A stretch of 64,000 nt of DNA, from the NCBI RefSeq assembly GCF_001025155.1, contig NZ_AP012322.1, forward strand, positions 1,054,001 through 1,118,000, written 5' to 3'. Both the position numbers and the translations under genes were made by a program. Positions within the stretch are counted from its first letter, which is position 1. The number at the start of each line of letters is the position of its first letter. This document shows positions 20,273 through 29,587 of the stretch, one piece after another. A model generated the notes under the pieces. It saw only the letters and a program-made list of their open reading frames with translations. It did no database searches and had not been told where the DNA came from. This DNA comes from Bifidobacterium angulatum DSM 20098 = JCM 7096. GTDB taxonomy: Bacteria > Actinomycetota > Actinomycetes > Actinomycetales > Bifidobacteriaceae.

Positions 20273-20341
20273 CGGATCCTAAACGGCTTGAACGACACCA
20301 GGAATATTAAAAGCCCAGTCGTTCAAGCTGTTTAGGATCCG
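20273..20341. repeat. Inverted repeat spanning the 3' end of era
   Basis: Two 24-base arms (20273-20296 and 20318-20341) are reverse complements with one mismatch and a 21-base spacer. The right arm lies inside era (codons for about DPKQLERL), and the era stop codon is in the spacer. The left arm lies past the gene. In era mRNA this would form a long hairpin enclosing the stop codon. Confidence 0.85.
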
Positions 20342-21284
20342 ACTGCCATCCCTTGGCCACCTTGACGTGCAGATCAAGACGGGCTTTGCGCCCGACGATG
20401 CGGTTCACGGCGGTACGCAGCTTTTTCTTGACTGCGGTAAGGTTCGCAGCTCCCTTGCCGATGATGATCGGCTTTTGAGAATCACGCTCCACGTAGATGG
20501 AGACGTTCACCTGCGCCTTGCCGTCATATTGCGCTCCGGTTTCGTTATCTTCCGGATAGTCTATGGAATCCACCACAACGGCCAGAGAATGCGGCAGCTC
20601 GTCGTTCAGCTGCTCAAGGAACGCACCTCGGATAAGTTCGGCGATGGTTTCTTCGGGACGTTCCTCGCTCAGCTGCTCGGCCGGGTACATTTGCGGACCT
20701 TCCGGCGTGTGATCGATCAGCACGGAACGCACTTCGTCAAGATTGTCGTGTTTCAGGGCGCTGACCGGTACGATATCGGCGAAGTCGGCGAATTCATTGA
20801 CTTCGATGAGCTTGGCGATGAGCTGTTCGCGAGAAAGTTCGTCGATTTTGGTGACAATGGCGATTAACGGCACGTGCCATTTGAAGGTGCCGTCCTCGCG
20901 TTTGGTGGCAAAATTCGCGCGCAGACGCGACATGATGCGCTTGTCGCCAGGGCCGATCTCCTGGTCGCCGGGCAGCAGGAACGCCACAACATCCACATCG
21001 GATAGCGACTCGTCTACGATGTCGTTCAACCGTTGCCCGAGCAACGTGCGAGGCCTGTGGATGCCAGGGGTGTCTACCAGCACCAACTGGGCGTTGTCGG
21101 TGGTAAGCACACCGCGAATGGCTTTACGAGTGGTTTCCGGCCTTGACGATGCGATAGCGATCTGAGTGCCGATCAGCGCATTCACCAAAGTGGATTTGCC
21201 TACATTCGGGCGTCCGACCACGGCTACAAAGCCGGAACGGTATGGTTCGGATGCCAGCTTGGCACTGGCAGGTGTATCGGTCAT
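20307..21284 (-). CDS. era: GTPase Era
   Basis: 325-aa GTPase for 16S rRNA maturation and 30S assembly. The G domain has GRPNVGKS, DTPG and the TKID specificity motif; the C-terminal KH domain includes IIIGKGAANLTAVKK, the expected RNA-binding loop. The ATG at 21284 lies one base behind the stop of the upstream CBS-domain gene, and AAGGAG overlaps that stop, so translation is coupled. The ORF is open for another 57 codons upstream, but that overlaps the neighbour in another frame. The final codons take part in an inverted repeat. Confidence 0.97.
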   Translation of the reverse strand: MTDTPASAKLASEPYRSGFVAVVGRPNVGKSTLVNALIGTQIAIASSRPETTRKAIRGVLTTDNAQLVLVDTPGIHRPRTLLGQRLNDIVDESLSDVDVVAFLLPGDQEIGPGDKRIMSRLRANFATKREDGTFKWHVPLIAIVTKIDELSREQLIAKLIEVNEFADFADIVPVSALKHDNLDEVRSVLIDHTPEGPQMYPAEQLSEERPEETIAELIRGAFLEQLNDELPHSLAVVVDSIDYPEDNETGAQYDGKAQVNVSIYVERDSQKPIIIGKGAANLTAVKKKLRTAVNRIVGRKARLDLHVKVAKGWQSDPKQLERLGF

Positions 21285-21285
21285 G

Positions 21286-22704
21286 TCACTCCTTGCGATC
21301 GTGTTGTTCATTGTTCTCGTCGTTATCGGCATTGGCTTGATTGGCTTGTGTGTTGCCATCTTCCTCGCGCCCCTCGACTCCATCGGGTTCGACATCGATA
21401 GTCGATACCTTCTTACGCCGGCCAGCGGAGTCGACTGCGGTAAGCCTGATGCCACGGGTCACCGCCGAAGCTCCGACAATAGGCACTCGGCCGAGTAATT
21501 TGGTCAGCAAGCCATATACGGTATCGACATCATCCTCATCGATGTCGATCTCATACAGCTCCTCCAGGTCCGCGATAGACGTGCGGGCAGGAAGGCTCCA
21601 TTTGCGTTCCCCGATTTTCTTCGGCTCGGCGTGCTGGGTGCGATCATGCTCATCCTCCAGTTCGCCCACGATCTGTTCGATGGCATCCTCGATGGTGACC
21701 ATGCCGGCGATACCGCCATACTCGTCCACGACGATGGCCACATGCTGCCTGGATCGCTGCATCTGGTGGAACAGATCGTCCACGGGCTTCGATTCGGGAA
21801 CCAGCATGGGGTCACGCACAATGGATGCCACGTCACGGCTCATTGCAGCCGGATTGAAGGCTGTGGCACGCACCGCATCCTTCAGATAGGCCACGCCCAC
21901 AAGATCATCCACGTCCTCGCCTATCACCGGCACACGTGAGAACCCGGAACGAGAACACAGCTGCAACATGTCCTCCAACGTGGATTTTCGTTCGATGGTG
22001 ATCATGTCGGTACGCGGCACCATGATCTCTCTGGTCAATGTTTCCGAAAGCATCAGTACATTGCGCATCATTTCGGAGACCTCAGGGTCGAATTCGTTCG
22101 ATTCGACCATACGGTCGATTGCCGCACGCCCCTGCTCCAGCTGGATCTTCTCAAGCTCCTCGTCGTCCGATAGGTTCAAATCGCGACGACGATGCCCATC
22201 CTTGCTTTCGTTTCCGCGTGCAAACGGGGTAACAGCCACGGCGAAACCCACCAGGCGCGCATGCTTGATCATAATATCCGTCGGCATGTTGACACCGGTT
22301 TCACGCGGACGCACCAAAACGCTCACCACGGCAATTACAAACGCGAACACCACACCGGACAGCAGCTCAATCCACCAGGAGGCACCCCATATGCCAGCGA
22401 CTACCGCAATAAGCACGCCTGAAAGCACATTGCAGGTGATGCGGAAGAACGCACACGAACCTGCGGTGGCGTAACGGTTGGCGATGAAACGCTGCACTTG
22501 CTGGATGCGTTTGATTTTCTTATCCGTGGTGAACTGGTTCGTGTCCGGATCCGTCTGCACTTCGAATATGCGATTGTTGAGATTCGCGCGCGTCACTCGT
22601 CCTACGGCACCTTCGGCCGAAGCCATGGACAGCGAAAGCCAGACCAGCAGCGCCACCGCCACCACCAGTGCCGCACTGAGCATAATCAACGTCATTCGAT
22701 CCAT
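21286..22704 (-). CDS. CorC/HlyC-family membrane protein with CBS domains
   Basis: 472 aa. An N-terminal membrane domain (helices near residues 5-30, 85-107 and 112-133, CNNM-like) is followed by a CBS pair (LTREIMVPRTDMITIERK and SRDVASIVRDPMLVPESKP...HVAIVVDEYGGIAGMVTIEDAIEQIVGEL) and a C-terminal CorC/HlyC domain. The last 40 residues are rich in Asn, Asp and Glu. Such proteins are linked to magnesium or cobalt efflux, though the common name hemolysin is misleading. The gene lies between ybeY and era, a position conserved in actinobacteria. The substrate is inferred. Confidence 0.88.
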   Translation of the reverse strand: MDRMTLIMLSAALVVAVALLVWLSLSMASAEGAVGRVTRANLNNRIFEVQTDPDTNQFTTDKKIKRIQQVQRFIANRYATAGSCAFFRITCNVLSGVLIAVVAGIWGASWWIELLSGVVFAFVIAVVSVLVRPRETGVNMPTDIMIKHARLVGFAVAVTPFARGNESKDGHRRRDLNLSDDEELEKIQLEQGRAAIDRMVESNEFDPEVSEMMRNVLMLSETLTREIMVPRTDMITIERKSTLEDMLQLCSRSGFSRVPVIGEDVDDLVGVAYLKDAVRATAFNPAAMSRDVASIVRDPMLVPESKPVDDLFHQMQRSRQHVAIVVDEYGGIAGMVTIEDAIEQIVGELEDEHDRTQHAEPKKIGERKWSLPARTSIADLEELYEIDIDEDDVDTVYGLLTKLLGRVPIVGASAVTRGIRLTAVDSAGRRKKVSTIDVEPDGVEGREEDGNTQANQANADNDENNEQHDRKE

Positions 22705-22752
22705 ATCGACCCTATTCCCCAGTCACCCTGCACATACACGGATACCGTCCGC

Positions 22753-23298
22753 TCAGCGCGTCAGCTCGCGGCCGGAACCATGCTCCGCATCCCATGCCGC
22801 CAGTTCATCGATGCTTCCGGCAGGCAGTGAAACAGGAGCGCCAAGATCCTGTCGGACCGCGATGAAGGTCAGTAGCAACTGTCGCTGCAGTCCGAACATC
22901 TGCCGTTCCTGTTCGGCGTTCACGTGGTCGTAGCCGAGCAAATGCAGGATGCCATGAATCGTCAGCAACAGCATCTCCTGCAGCACGCCATGCCCGGCCG
23001 CGGCAGCCTGCTGGGCGGCGACCCACGGGCAGATCACAATATCGCCGAGCACGCCTTCCATAACGGTGCTGCCGTTGCCTGGGCGCAGCTCGTCCATCGG
23101 AAAGCTCATCACATCGGTCGGCCCTTCCAGGTTCATCCAATGCATATGCATCTGCGCAATGGGATCCGGATCGACAAACAGAATCGTCAGATCGGACTGC
23201 GTGCTGACACGCATCTGATCCATGACCCAGACTCCGAGATCGGAAAACACCTTCAGATCGATCGACCATACGGTTTCATTGGAAACATCAACGCTCAT
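22753..23298 (-). CDS. ybeY: Endoribonuclease YbeY
   Basis: 181-aa zinc-dependent endoribonuclease for 16S rRNA 3'-end maturation. The signature [11 protein letters not shown] with the three zinc histidines is intact, and VMSFPMDE precedes it as usual. The N-terminus [14 protein letters not shown] overlaps the end of phoH by 11 bases. The C-terminal extension of about 25 residues is longer than in E. coli. Confidence 0.95.
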   Translation of the reverse strand: MSVDVSNETVWSIDLKVFSDLGVWVMDQMRVSTQSDLTILFVDPDPIAQMHMHWMNLEGPTDVMSFPMDELRPGNGSTVMEGVLGDIVICPWVAAQQAAAAGHGVLQEMLLLTIHGILHLLGYDHVNAEQERQMFGLQRQLLLTFIAVRQDLGAPVSLPAGSIDELAAWDAEHGSGRELTR

Positions 23299-24409
23299 CG
23301 CTGTTCTTATCCCTCTTATGCCTGTCGTTCATCGCTGTGCGCGACATTCGCCTATGATCGCCGTCAAGTCCCTCATACTGGTTGTATGCGGCTACAATGC
23401 GCCCGACCAGACGATGGCGTACCACATCCTCCGCCGTCATATGCACGAAGGAGATATCGTCGATATCGCCAAGAATATGCTCTATGGTGGCAAGACCCGA
23501 ACGGGGAACCGCAAGGTCGACCTGTGTGATATCGCCGGTAATCACCATCTTGGTGTTGAACCCCAGTCTGGTGAGGAACATCTTCATCTGTTCCTCGGTG
23601 GTGTTCTGCGCTTCATCGAGAATGACGAACGCATCGTTCAATGTACGGCCACGCATATAGGCAAGCGGTGCGACCTCGATGGTGCCGTCATCCATATAGC
23701 GCTTCAGCTGGTCCGCTCCCAGCATGTCGGACAGTGCGTCGTACAGGGGACGCAGATACGGATCCACCTTCTCGTTCAACGTTCCGGGCAGAAAACCGAG
23801 GCTCTCCCCCGCTTCAACGGCAGGACGGGTGAGAATGATGCGACGCACCTGCCTATCCTGGAATGCGCGTACGGCTTTGGCGACGGCCAGATACGTCTTG
23901 CCGGTGCCTGCAGGCCCTATGCCGAATGTGATGGTGTGCGTTTCGATTGCGGCAACATATGCCACTTGGCCGGCGGTTTTCGCGCGAACGGGCTTGCCGG
24001 AGGCGTAGGTGATGACTCCCGCGACGGATGGTTTGCGCCGCTCCGCATTCGTCCGCGTCTCGGTATGCTCGATGCGCTTGAGGTTCTCTATGGCCTTGCC
24101 ATGCCCGGGATGGGTTGCGCGTGTATGGTTATCGAGCACATCCTGCTCAATCATGCGGCGCACGGTTTGCGCGTCCATCGGCAAAGTGTGGGCGGCATCC
24201 ACAATCATTTCGATAAGGTGTTCCGCCTTCGACGCATCGGATTCGGTCCGCGCGGATCGCGAGGCGATGATGATGCGATTGCCTCGGACGGTGAAATCCA
24301 CTTCCGGGTATGCGCGTTCGATTTCCCTAATGACTTCATCAACCGGGCCAAGCACGGACACAGGGTCAAGCTCGGCGGGAATGGTAATGGTGCGGGTTGT
24401 CGTCGCCAC
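23288..24409 (-). CDS. phoH: PhoH-like ATPase
   Basis: 373-aa cytoplasmic P-loop protein of the PhoH family. An N-terminal KH-like region ([12 protein letters not shown]) precedes the Walker A loop [11 protein letters not shown] and Walker [10 protein letters not shown], followed by [17 protein letters not shown] VDLAVPRSG. The start is GTG at 24409 with GGAAGGA just ahead; a TTG eight codons earlier overlaps the HIT gene. It lies between the HIT protein and ybeY as in other actinobacteria, where it is thought to help RNA metabolism. Confidence 0.93.
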   Translation of the reverse strand: MATTTRTITIPAELDPVSVLGPVDEVIREIERAYPEVDFTVRGNRIIIASRSARTESDASKAEHLIEMIVDAAHTLPMDAQTVRRMIEQDVLDNHTRATHPGHGKAIENLKRIEHTETRTNAERRKPSVAGVITYASGKPVRAKTAGQVAYVAAIETHTITFGIGPAGTGKTYLAVAKAVRAFQDRQVRRIILTRPAVEAGESLGFLPGTLNEKVDPYLRPLYDALSDMLGADQLKRYMDDGTIEVAPLAYMRGRTLNDAFVILDEAQNTTEEQMKMFLTRLGFNTKMVITGDITQVDLAVPRSGLATIEHILGDIDDISFVHMTAEDVVRHRLVGRIVAAYNQYEGLDGDHRRMSRTAMNDRHKRDKNSDER

Positions 24410-24422
24410 TGGTTCCTTCCGT

Positions 24423-24761
24423 CTACTCGTCAAGCACTTCGCCGGTCAGCACATGCGCATGCGCATGGAATACGGTCTGCCCGGCATCACGCCCGGTGTT
24501 GAATACCAGACGGTATTCGCCATGGAACTCCTTGTCGGCAATGCTCTGGGCAACTTCGACGATATGATCGAGTTGCGCCGGATCGGATTGTGCCAGCTCG
24601 CTGACGTTGGCCACATGACGCTTCGGCACGATCAGTACATGGATTTTCGCCTTGGGATTAATATCCTTGAACGCGTAGGTGGTGTCGTCCTCATATACCT
24701 TGGTGCTCGGAATCTGGCCGGCAATAATCTTGCAGAACAGGCAATCTTCGGCTTCGCTCAT
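24423..24761 (-). CDS. HIT-family nucleotide hydrolase
   Basis: 112-aa histidine-triad protein of the HinT type, likely an adenosine 5'-monophosphoramidase. The catalytic triad is HAHAHV near the C-terminus, and the zinc-site start [12 protein letters not shown] is present. ATG at 24761 with AAGGAG seven bases ahead is chosen over a 22-residue extension. It sits 79 bases behind rsmE and 13 bases before phoH. Confidence 0.93.
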   Translation of the reverse strand: MSEAEDCLFCKIIAGQIPSTKVYEDDTTYAFKDINPKAKIHVLIVPKRHVANVSELAQSDPAQLDHIVEVAQSIADKEFHGEYRLVFNTGRDAGQTVFHAHAHVLTGEVLDE

Positions 24762-24840
24762 CGTTCGCTCCTTCAACACGGTTCTATGCAGTCTTATGCT
24801 ATTGCGCCGCCACGACGCATAAACCATCGCAAACGCATTG

Positions 24841-25638
24841 TCATGCGTACCGTCCCAAAGTCCGGCTCAGCAGCGAAAGCGCAACGGGGCCTGCCGTCGA
24901 AGCCCTCAGGATGTTGCTTCCCAGCACCACGCTCTTCGCGCCCGCTTCTACGAATTGAGACACCTCGACCTCGCTGATTCCGCCCTCGGGCCCTACCACC
25001 ACGTATACCGTGCGGGGCTTGCCGTCTTTCAGACACTCGTCGGCGAGATGGCCGACATGCCGCTCGATGGATTCCCATGTGTCGGTGGCGTCCTGATGCA
25101 ATACGATCACCAGATCACCGTGCACATTGGCGCGCAGAATCATGGAAACGATCTGCTTGCTGGAAACGCAATCCTCCAGCTGTGGCGTGAATGCGCGACG
25201 CGATTGTTCGGTTGCGGCCTGCAATGCAGAAAGCCATTTGCGATCCGTTCTTCCGTTTTTCCACTTGGCGATGGACCGATCCGCCTGCCAGGGTACCACG
25301 GTGTCGACTCCGATCTGCGTGGCGATATCGATGGCCTGCTCATCATGCCCGCTCTTCGCCAGGGCCTGCACAAGAGCCAGCCTGGTGACAGGCTGTGCCT
25401 CCCTGACGAATTCGCGGACTTCAGCAATACCATTATCCGCGTCGTCAAGCACTACGGTAAGCCGCAGCCCCCTGCCATCGGAAAGCTGGAACTCGTCGCC
25501 CTCCTTCAAACGCATGGACTGCACGGCATGGCGTCTGACTTGCGGCGGCAGGGTCAGCTTCCATCCAACATTCGCTTCGTCGGAATTCACCGGCACGTCG
25601 TCCTTATCGGGATCAAACAGGAATACAGCATTCGTCAT
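24841..25638 (-). CDS. rsmE: 16S rRNA (uracil-1498-N3)-methyltransferase
   Basis: 265-aa SPOUT methyltransferase. N-terminal PUA-like part (VGWKLTLPPQVRRHAVQSMR) and C-terminal knot with VVVGPEGGISEVEV and LGSNILRASTAGPVAL, which bind SAM. ATG at 25638 with AGGAG upstream is preferred; the longer reading to 25743 lacks family residues. It is the first gene of the rsmE-HIT-phoH-ybeY-CBS-era unit and diverges from tRNA-Leu. Confidence 0.95.
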   Translation of the reverse strand: MTNAVFLFDPDKDDVPVNSDEANVGWKLTLPPQVRRHAVQSMRLKEGDEFQLSDGRGLRLTVVLDDADNGIAEVREFVREAQPVTRLALVQALAKSGHDEQAIDIATQIGVDTVVPWQADRSIAKWKNGRTDRKWLSALQAATEQSRRAFTPQLEDCVSSKQIVSMILRANVHGDLVIVLHQDATDTWESIERHVGHLADECLKDGKPRTVYVVVGPEGGISEVEVSQFVEAGAKSVVLGSNILRASTAGPVALSLLSRTLGRYA

Positions 25639-25700
25639 GGCTCCTAGGCTATCAACAACGGTCATCATCACCGACACACAGCAGTCGCGACACGCCGATA

Positions 25701-25728
25701 TTGCATTCAACCGATTCGGTGCTAAAGT
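25701..25728 (+). promoter_or_regulatory. Candidate promoter of tRNA-Leu
   Basis: TTGCAT at 25701-25706 and TAAAGT at 25723-25728 are 16 bases apart and 26 bases before the tRNA. Based on consensus similarity only. Confidence 0.35.
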
Positions 25729-25753
25729 ATCACTCGTTGCCAAACAGCGACCT

Positions 25754-25841
25754 GCCCGGGTGGCGGAATGGTAGACGCGCTAGCTTGAGGTGCTAGTGGT
25801 TATTTTATACGACCGTACGGGTTCAAGTCCCGTCTCGGGCA
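25754..25841 (+). tRNA. tRNA-Leu, anticodon GAG
   Basis: An 88-base cloverleaf: the acceptor stem GCCCGGG pairs with CTCGGGC at the other end, the D-arm has TGGCGGAATGG-type sequence, the anticodon stem CTAGC/GCTAG encloses TTGAGGT giving GAG, and there is a long class II variable arm before GGTTCAAGTCC. The 3' CCA is not encoded (the DNA reads ACA after the acceptor stem). It decodes CUC/CUU leucine codons. Confidence 0.97.
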
Positions 25842-25846
25842 CAAGT

Positions 25847-25872
25847 AAAACCCCTTGGAAACAAGGGGTTTT
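25847..25872 (+). terminator. Terminator between tRNA-Leu and the methyltransferase gene
   Basis: An 11-bp stem (25847-25857 with 25862-25872) with a GAAA loop and a T-rich exit (GGGGTTTTGTTG). It starts six bases after the tRNA. Confidence 0.85.
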
Positions 25873-25897
25873 GTTGTATCTCAAGGAGTTTTCGCAT

Positions 25898-26770
25898 ATG
25901 CGCTTCATCGAATTGGAATCCATTGATGACGAACGAGTCGGCGCATACGTGAATCTCACCGAAATCCAGCTGCGTAATCGGTTGGAACCCGCCAAAGGGC
26001 TGTTCATCGCGGAATCCCCCAAGGTTATCGACCGCGCGCTGGCGGCGCATCGCGAACCCCTATCCCTGCTGGTCGAGCGCCCCTGGCTTGAAGGCATGGC
26101 CAGCATGTTCGCCCGCATCGACGAGCAATGGGGACCTGATATTCCGGTATACGTGGCATCACCGGAACAGCTGAAGCGCCTGACCGGATACCGTCTGCAC
26201 CGTGGGGCGCTTAGTGCGATGCGCCGCTGGCCGCTGCCATCCGTGGAGGAGGTGTGCAGGGGCGCCCATCGTGTGGCCGTGATGGAGAACATTGTCGATC
26301 CGACCAATGTAGGTGCGCTGATGCGTTCCGCGGCGGCGCTTGACGTCGATGCGGTTCTGGTGACACCGTCATGCGGCGACCCGCTGTACCGACGCGCAGC
26401 GCGTGTCTCGATGGGAACCGTGTTCCAAGTGCCATGGACCCGCATCGATGGCGATGATAAGCATTATTGGCCGTTCAAGGGGCTGGAGGAACTCCATTCG
26501 CTTGGCTTCACGACAGTGGCCATGGCGCTCGAGGACGATTCGATCAGTCTCGATGAACTGACCCGACGCCTGAACAGCAGCGCTTCCGACCCGCAGCATA
26601 TCGATAAACTGGCGCTTATCTTCGGCACCGAGGGCGACGGACTCAACCGCCATACCATTGCACGCGCCGATCTGACGGTGAAGATTCCGATGTCGCACGA
26701 TGTGGACAGTCTCAACGTCGCCGCGTCAAGCGCCGTCGCTTTTTATGCAACCCGACGGTTAGATGACTAA
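25898..26770 (+). CDS. TrmH/SpoU-family RNA 2'-O-methyltransferase
   Basis: 290-aa SPOUT methyltransferase. An N-terminal substrate-binding part (RLEPAKGLFIAESPKVIDRAL) leads to the SpoU domain with ENIVDPTNVGALMRSAAAL, LIFGTEGDGL and VKIPMSHDVDSLNVAASSAVA, the three SAM/knot motifs. The exact RNA target (rRNA or tRNA) cannot be read from sequence. ATG at 25898 with AAGGAG nine bases ahead. It begins 56 bases after tRNA-Leu, behind that gene's terminator. Confidence 0.9.
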   Translation: MRFIELESIDDERVGAYVNLTEIQLRNRLEPAKGLFIAESPKVIDRALAAHREPLSLLVERPWLEGMASMFARIDEQWGPDIPVYVASPEQLKRLTGYRLHRGALSAMRRWPLPSVEEVCRGAHRVAVMENIVDPTNVGALMRSAAALDVDAVLVTPSCGDPLYRRAARVSMGTVFQVPWTRIDGDDKHYWPFKGLEELHSLGFTTVAMALEDDSISLDELTRRLNSSASDPQHIDKLALIFGTEGDGLNRHTIARADLTVKIPMSHDVDSLNVAASSAVAFYATRRLDD

Positions 26771-26815
26771 TTTATGAATTTACGCCAAAACTGTTAGACA
26801 TGCATGCGACATTGC

Positions 26816-26843
26816 TTGCATATTGTTTTTTTTGTGCAATTAT
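26816..26843 (+). promoter_or_regulatory. Candidate promoter upstream of glgC
   Basis: TTGCAT at 26816-26821 and AATTAT at 26838-26843, spaced 16, with an eight-T run inside the spacer. It lies 95 bases before the glgC start in an otherwise gene-free 167-base gap. Confidence 0.3.
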
Positions 26844-26937
26844 GGACGGTAGAGGTTGGCGAGGAAGCTGACTGCTAACGACGTTGCCTGTTCGACGTCA
26901 CCAATCGTCATGATTGATATGAGAGGAGCCACGCACT

Positions 26938-28185
26938 ATGGCAAAGAACAAGCAGAAGATTCTGTCCATCGTATTGGCAGGTGGTGAAGGCACGCGCCTG
27001 ATGCCGCTGACTCGTGATCGCGCAAAGCCTGCGGTGCCATTTGGCGGCGTGTACCGTCTTATCGATTTCCCGCTATCGAATCTGGTGAATTCCGACTACC
27101 GCCACATCGTGGTACTCACCCAGTACAAGTCACATTCGCTGGATCGGCATATCTCCCAGATGTGGCGCTTCTCCTCGCTGCTCGGCAACTACGTATCCCC
27201 TGTGCCGGCGCAGCAGCGTCTGGGCAAGCACTGGTATCTGGGTTCCGCCGACGCCATCTATCAGACCATCAATATCATCGAGGATGTGCAGCCCGATATC
27301 GTGGTGATTGTCGGCGCCGATCATGTTTACCGTATGGACTTCGGCCAGATGGTCGAGCAGCATATCGAGTCCGGTGCCGAGTTCACCGTGGCCGGCATCC
27401 GTCAGCCGATCGAACAGTCGAACCAGTTCGGCGTGATCGATGTCGACCCCGATCATCCGAATCAGATCAAGTCGTTCCTGGAAAAGCCCGACACCTGCGC
27501 GGGTCTGCCCGACGACCCGAACACCTTCCTGGCGTCTATGGGCAACTATGTGGCCAATACCGACGCCCTGTTCGACGCATTGTCCAAGGATGCGAAGAGC
27601 GAAGACACCAAGCATGATATGGGCGGCGACATCGCGCCGTACTTCGCCTCTCGCGGCGAGGCAGGCGTCTACGACTTCAATTCGAATGTTATTCCGGGGG
27701 CCACGGACACCGATCACGCCTATTGGCGCGACGTGGGCACGCTCAAGCAGTTCTACGATGCGCACATGGATCTGATCGCCTACGTGCCCGAGTTCAACCT
27801 GTACAACCAGGCATGGCCGATCTACACGAATTCCGGCACACTGCCGCCGGCGAAATTCGTTCACGCAGGACGCGACCGCCTCGGCCACGCCACGGATTCG
27901 ATCGTCTCCCCCGGTGTCATCATTTCCGGCGGTGAAGTGCATCATTCCGTGCTGTCGCCGAACGTGCACATCCATTCCTGGTCGCAGGTGGTCGATTCCA
28001 TCCTGTTCGACGGTGTGGTCATCAATCGTCGCGCACGCGTCTACAAGGCGATTCTCGACAAGAACGTCGTGCTGACCGAAAACTCCACCGTCGGCATCGA
28101 CACGGAACACGATCTGGCCCGTGGATTCACCGTCACGCCGGAGGGCATCACCGTCGTACCGAAGGGTACTGTGGTGGATGACTGA
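26938..28185 (+). CDS. glgC: Glucose-1-phosphate adenylyltransferase
   Basis: 415-aa ADP-glucose pyrophosphorylase, first committed step of glycogen synthesis. [23 protein letters not shown] is the nucleotide-binding start, then [19 protein letters not shown] and FLEKP are the sugar-phosphate and catalytic segments. The C-terminal beta-helix is present and the length is normal. GAGAGGAG lies before the ATG. It is monocistronic, ended by a 46-base perfect palindrome. No other glg gene is in the window. Confidence 0.96.
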   Translation: MAKNKQKILSIVLAGGEGTRLMPLTRDRAKPAVPFGGVYRLIDFPLSNLVNSDYRHIVVLTQYKSHSLDRHISQMWRFSSLLGNYVSPVPAQQRLGKHWYLGSADAIYQTINIIEDVQPDIVVIVGADHVYRMDFGQMVEQHIESGAEFTVAGIRQPIEQSNQFGVIDVDPDHPNQIKSFLEKPDTCAGLPDDPNTFLASMGNYVANTDALFDALSKDAKSEDTKHDMGGDIAPYFASRGEAGVYDFNSNVIPGATDTDHAYWRDVGTLKQFYDAHMDLIAYVPEFNLYNQAWPIYTNSGTLPPAKFVHAGRDRLGHATDSIVSPGVIISGGEVHHSVLSPNVHIHSWSQVVDSILFDGVVINRRARVYKAILDKNVVLTENSTVGIDTEHDLARGFTVTPEGITVVPKGTVVDD

Positions 28186-28208
28186 GTTTTAAGACTCCTA
28201 TCACTGCG

Positions 28209-28254
28209 AATGATGTTGGCCGGCAATCGTGCACGATTGCCGGCCAACATCATT
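28209..28254. terminator. 46-base perfect palindrome after glgC
   Basis: Every base from 28209 to 28254 is its own reverse complement (23-bp arms, no spacer). In RNA the stem would lose about two pairs to form a loop. It lies 24 bases after glgC and can act on both strands. No T-tract. Confidence 0.8.
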
Positions 28255-28292
28255 GTGAGCATTAGGGAATCGACTCCACCCATCACATAGCG

Positions 28293-28334
28293 AATGGCCT
28301 GCTCATCCATCATTCGATGGATGAGCAGGCCATT
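28293..28334. terminator. 19-bp perfect hairpin behind the suf operon
   Basis: Arms 28293-28311 and 28316-28334 pair perfectly over 19 bp with a four-base loop, 16 bases past the last suf gene. It forms a tandem with the palindrome at 28209. Confidence 0.8.
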
Positions 28335-28349
28335 TCTCAATCGCTGGAA

Positions 28350-28934
28350 TCAGTACTTGGGCAGATTCTCAAAGTTGAAGCCCAAAGCCGCCAATTGATC
28401 GCGCCCCTCGGGAGTGATCTTGTCCATGCTCCATCGCGGCTGCCATGTCCAATCGATGCGGAACTCCTCGACCAGCCCGGCCAATGTCGAAGCGCATTCG
28501 TCCTCGATCAGATCGGTTAATGGGCATGCCGGCGTGGTCAGCGTCATGGTGATAATGGCACGACCCAGCTCATCGATTTCAATACCGTATACCAGACCAA
28601 GATCGATGACGTCGATGCCCAGTTCCGGATCGATGACCTGATGCAGCGCCTCACGAACATCCGCAGCGGTCGCGCGACCGATGTCGTCCACAAACTTCAG
28701 AGGGATGGCGTTCCCACCGTCATCCTGGCAACAGCCATCAGCCTGCTGCCCTCCACAGCCGCAGCCGCTATGCGCCTGCGACGACTGCCCCGAAGCCGCT
28801 CCATCATTGCCGATGGTTTTAGCCAAAGCGGGATTCATCATCATACGACGTGCAGCATCCTCATCCTTGACCACGCCCTTTACGGCGTCGAAAATGGAAG
28901 CCTGAGGCTCGGGTACCAAAGTATCGCTCATCAT
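28350..28934 (-). CDS. sufT: SufT-type iron-sulfur assembly protein with Cys-rich N-terminus
   Basis: 194 aa. Residues about 85-194 are the MIP18/DUF59 domain: VREALHQVIDPELGIDVIDLGLVYG, then the conserved TTPACPL with a reactive cysteine. The first 80 residues are an added arm with a cysteine cluster (SGCGCGGQQADGCCQDDGG), which is not part of the core family and could bind a metal or cluster. The second Met (28931) has better spacing to GGAG. Last gene of the suf operon, 57 bases behind sufU; it helps deliver Fe-S clusters to targets. Confidence 0.88.
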   Translation of the reverse strand: MMSDTLVPEPQASIFDAVKGVVKDEDAARRMMMNPALAKTIGNDGAASGQSSQAHSGCGCGGQQADGCCQDDGGNAIPLKFVDDIGRATAADVREALHQVIDPELGIDVIDLGLVYGIEIDELGRAIITMTLTTPACPLTDLIEDECASTLAGLVEEFRIDWTWQPRWSMDKITPEGRDQLAALGFNFENLPKY

Positions 28935-28991
28935 CTACTCCATAATCGTTGCTATAACTGTTGAACACTCTACGCTGCGACACGCAGCTTG

Positions 28992-29549
28992 TCACGACTT
29001 GTTCGCGACAAGCGCCCTGGCAACGGCATCCTTAAGACCTTCCCATCCAAGCAGCGCGCATTTGATGCGCATCGGATATTTCGAAGCGCCCTGGAACACA
29101 ATGGCGTCCTCCAGGCGTTCCTCGTCATCCTCATTGTCCAGTCCCTTGCCGCGGGATTCCATAAGACGATGGAACAGCTGCTCGAGTTCCATGGCATCAT
29201 CGACGGTCTTGCCTTCGACCAGATCGACCATAATCGACAGACTCGCCTGCGAGATGGAACAGCCATGACCGTCCCACACCAGCCGTTCGATGGCATGAGG
29301 CTCGCTATCGGAGATCTCGACATGAATGGTCGCCTCGTCACCGCACGTGGGATTGAACTGGTGCGATTCGCCCGGCGTGCAATACTCGTGCGAGGCGCGG
29401 ACCACCGTTTCGCCGGTCTGTGCCCCCGCAGTCTCCTGAGCCAGGTCGACGGCGAAATGCTCCCTACCATGCGGATGCTTCGATGCCTCGAGAATCACCT
29501 CCTGGTACATCTGCTCGAAATCATCGCCGCCCATGCCGAAATCGTTCAT
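28992..29549 (-). CDS. sufU: Zinc-dependent sulfurtransferase SufU
   Basis: 185-aa IscU-like protein that accepts sulfur from SufS. The key residues are Cys69 and Asp71 in NPTCGDE, Cys97 in GHGCSISQAS and Cys164 in RIKCALLGW, all conserved for zinc and persulfide exchange. A SufU-type insertion lies between the second and third cysteine. AAAGGG precedes the ATG, and the gene is 38 bases behind sufS. Confidence 0.95.
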   Translation of the reverse strand: MNDFGMGGDDFEQMYQEVILEASKHPHGREHFAVDLAQETAGAQTGETVVRASHEYCTPGESHQFNPTCGDEATIHVEISDSEPHAIERLVWDGHGCSISQASLSIMVDLVEGKTVDDAMELEQLFHRLMESRGKGLDNEDDEERLEDAIVFQGASKYPMRIKCALLGWEGLKDAVARALVANKS

Positions 29550-29587
29550 ATCGCGTTCCCTTTCTGCCTCTTATCTTGCCTCTGCCG

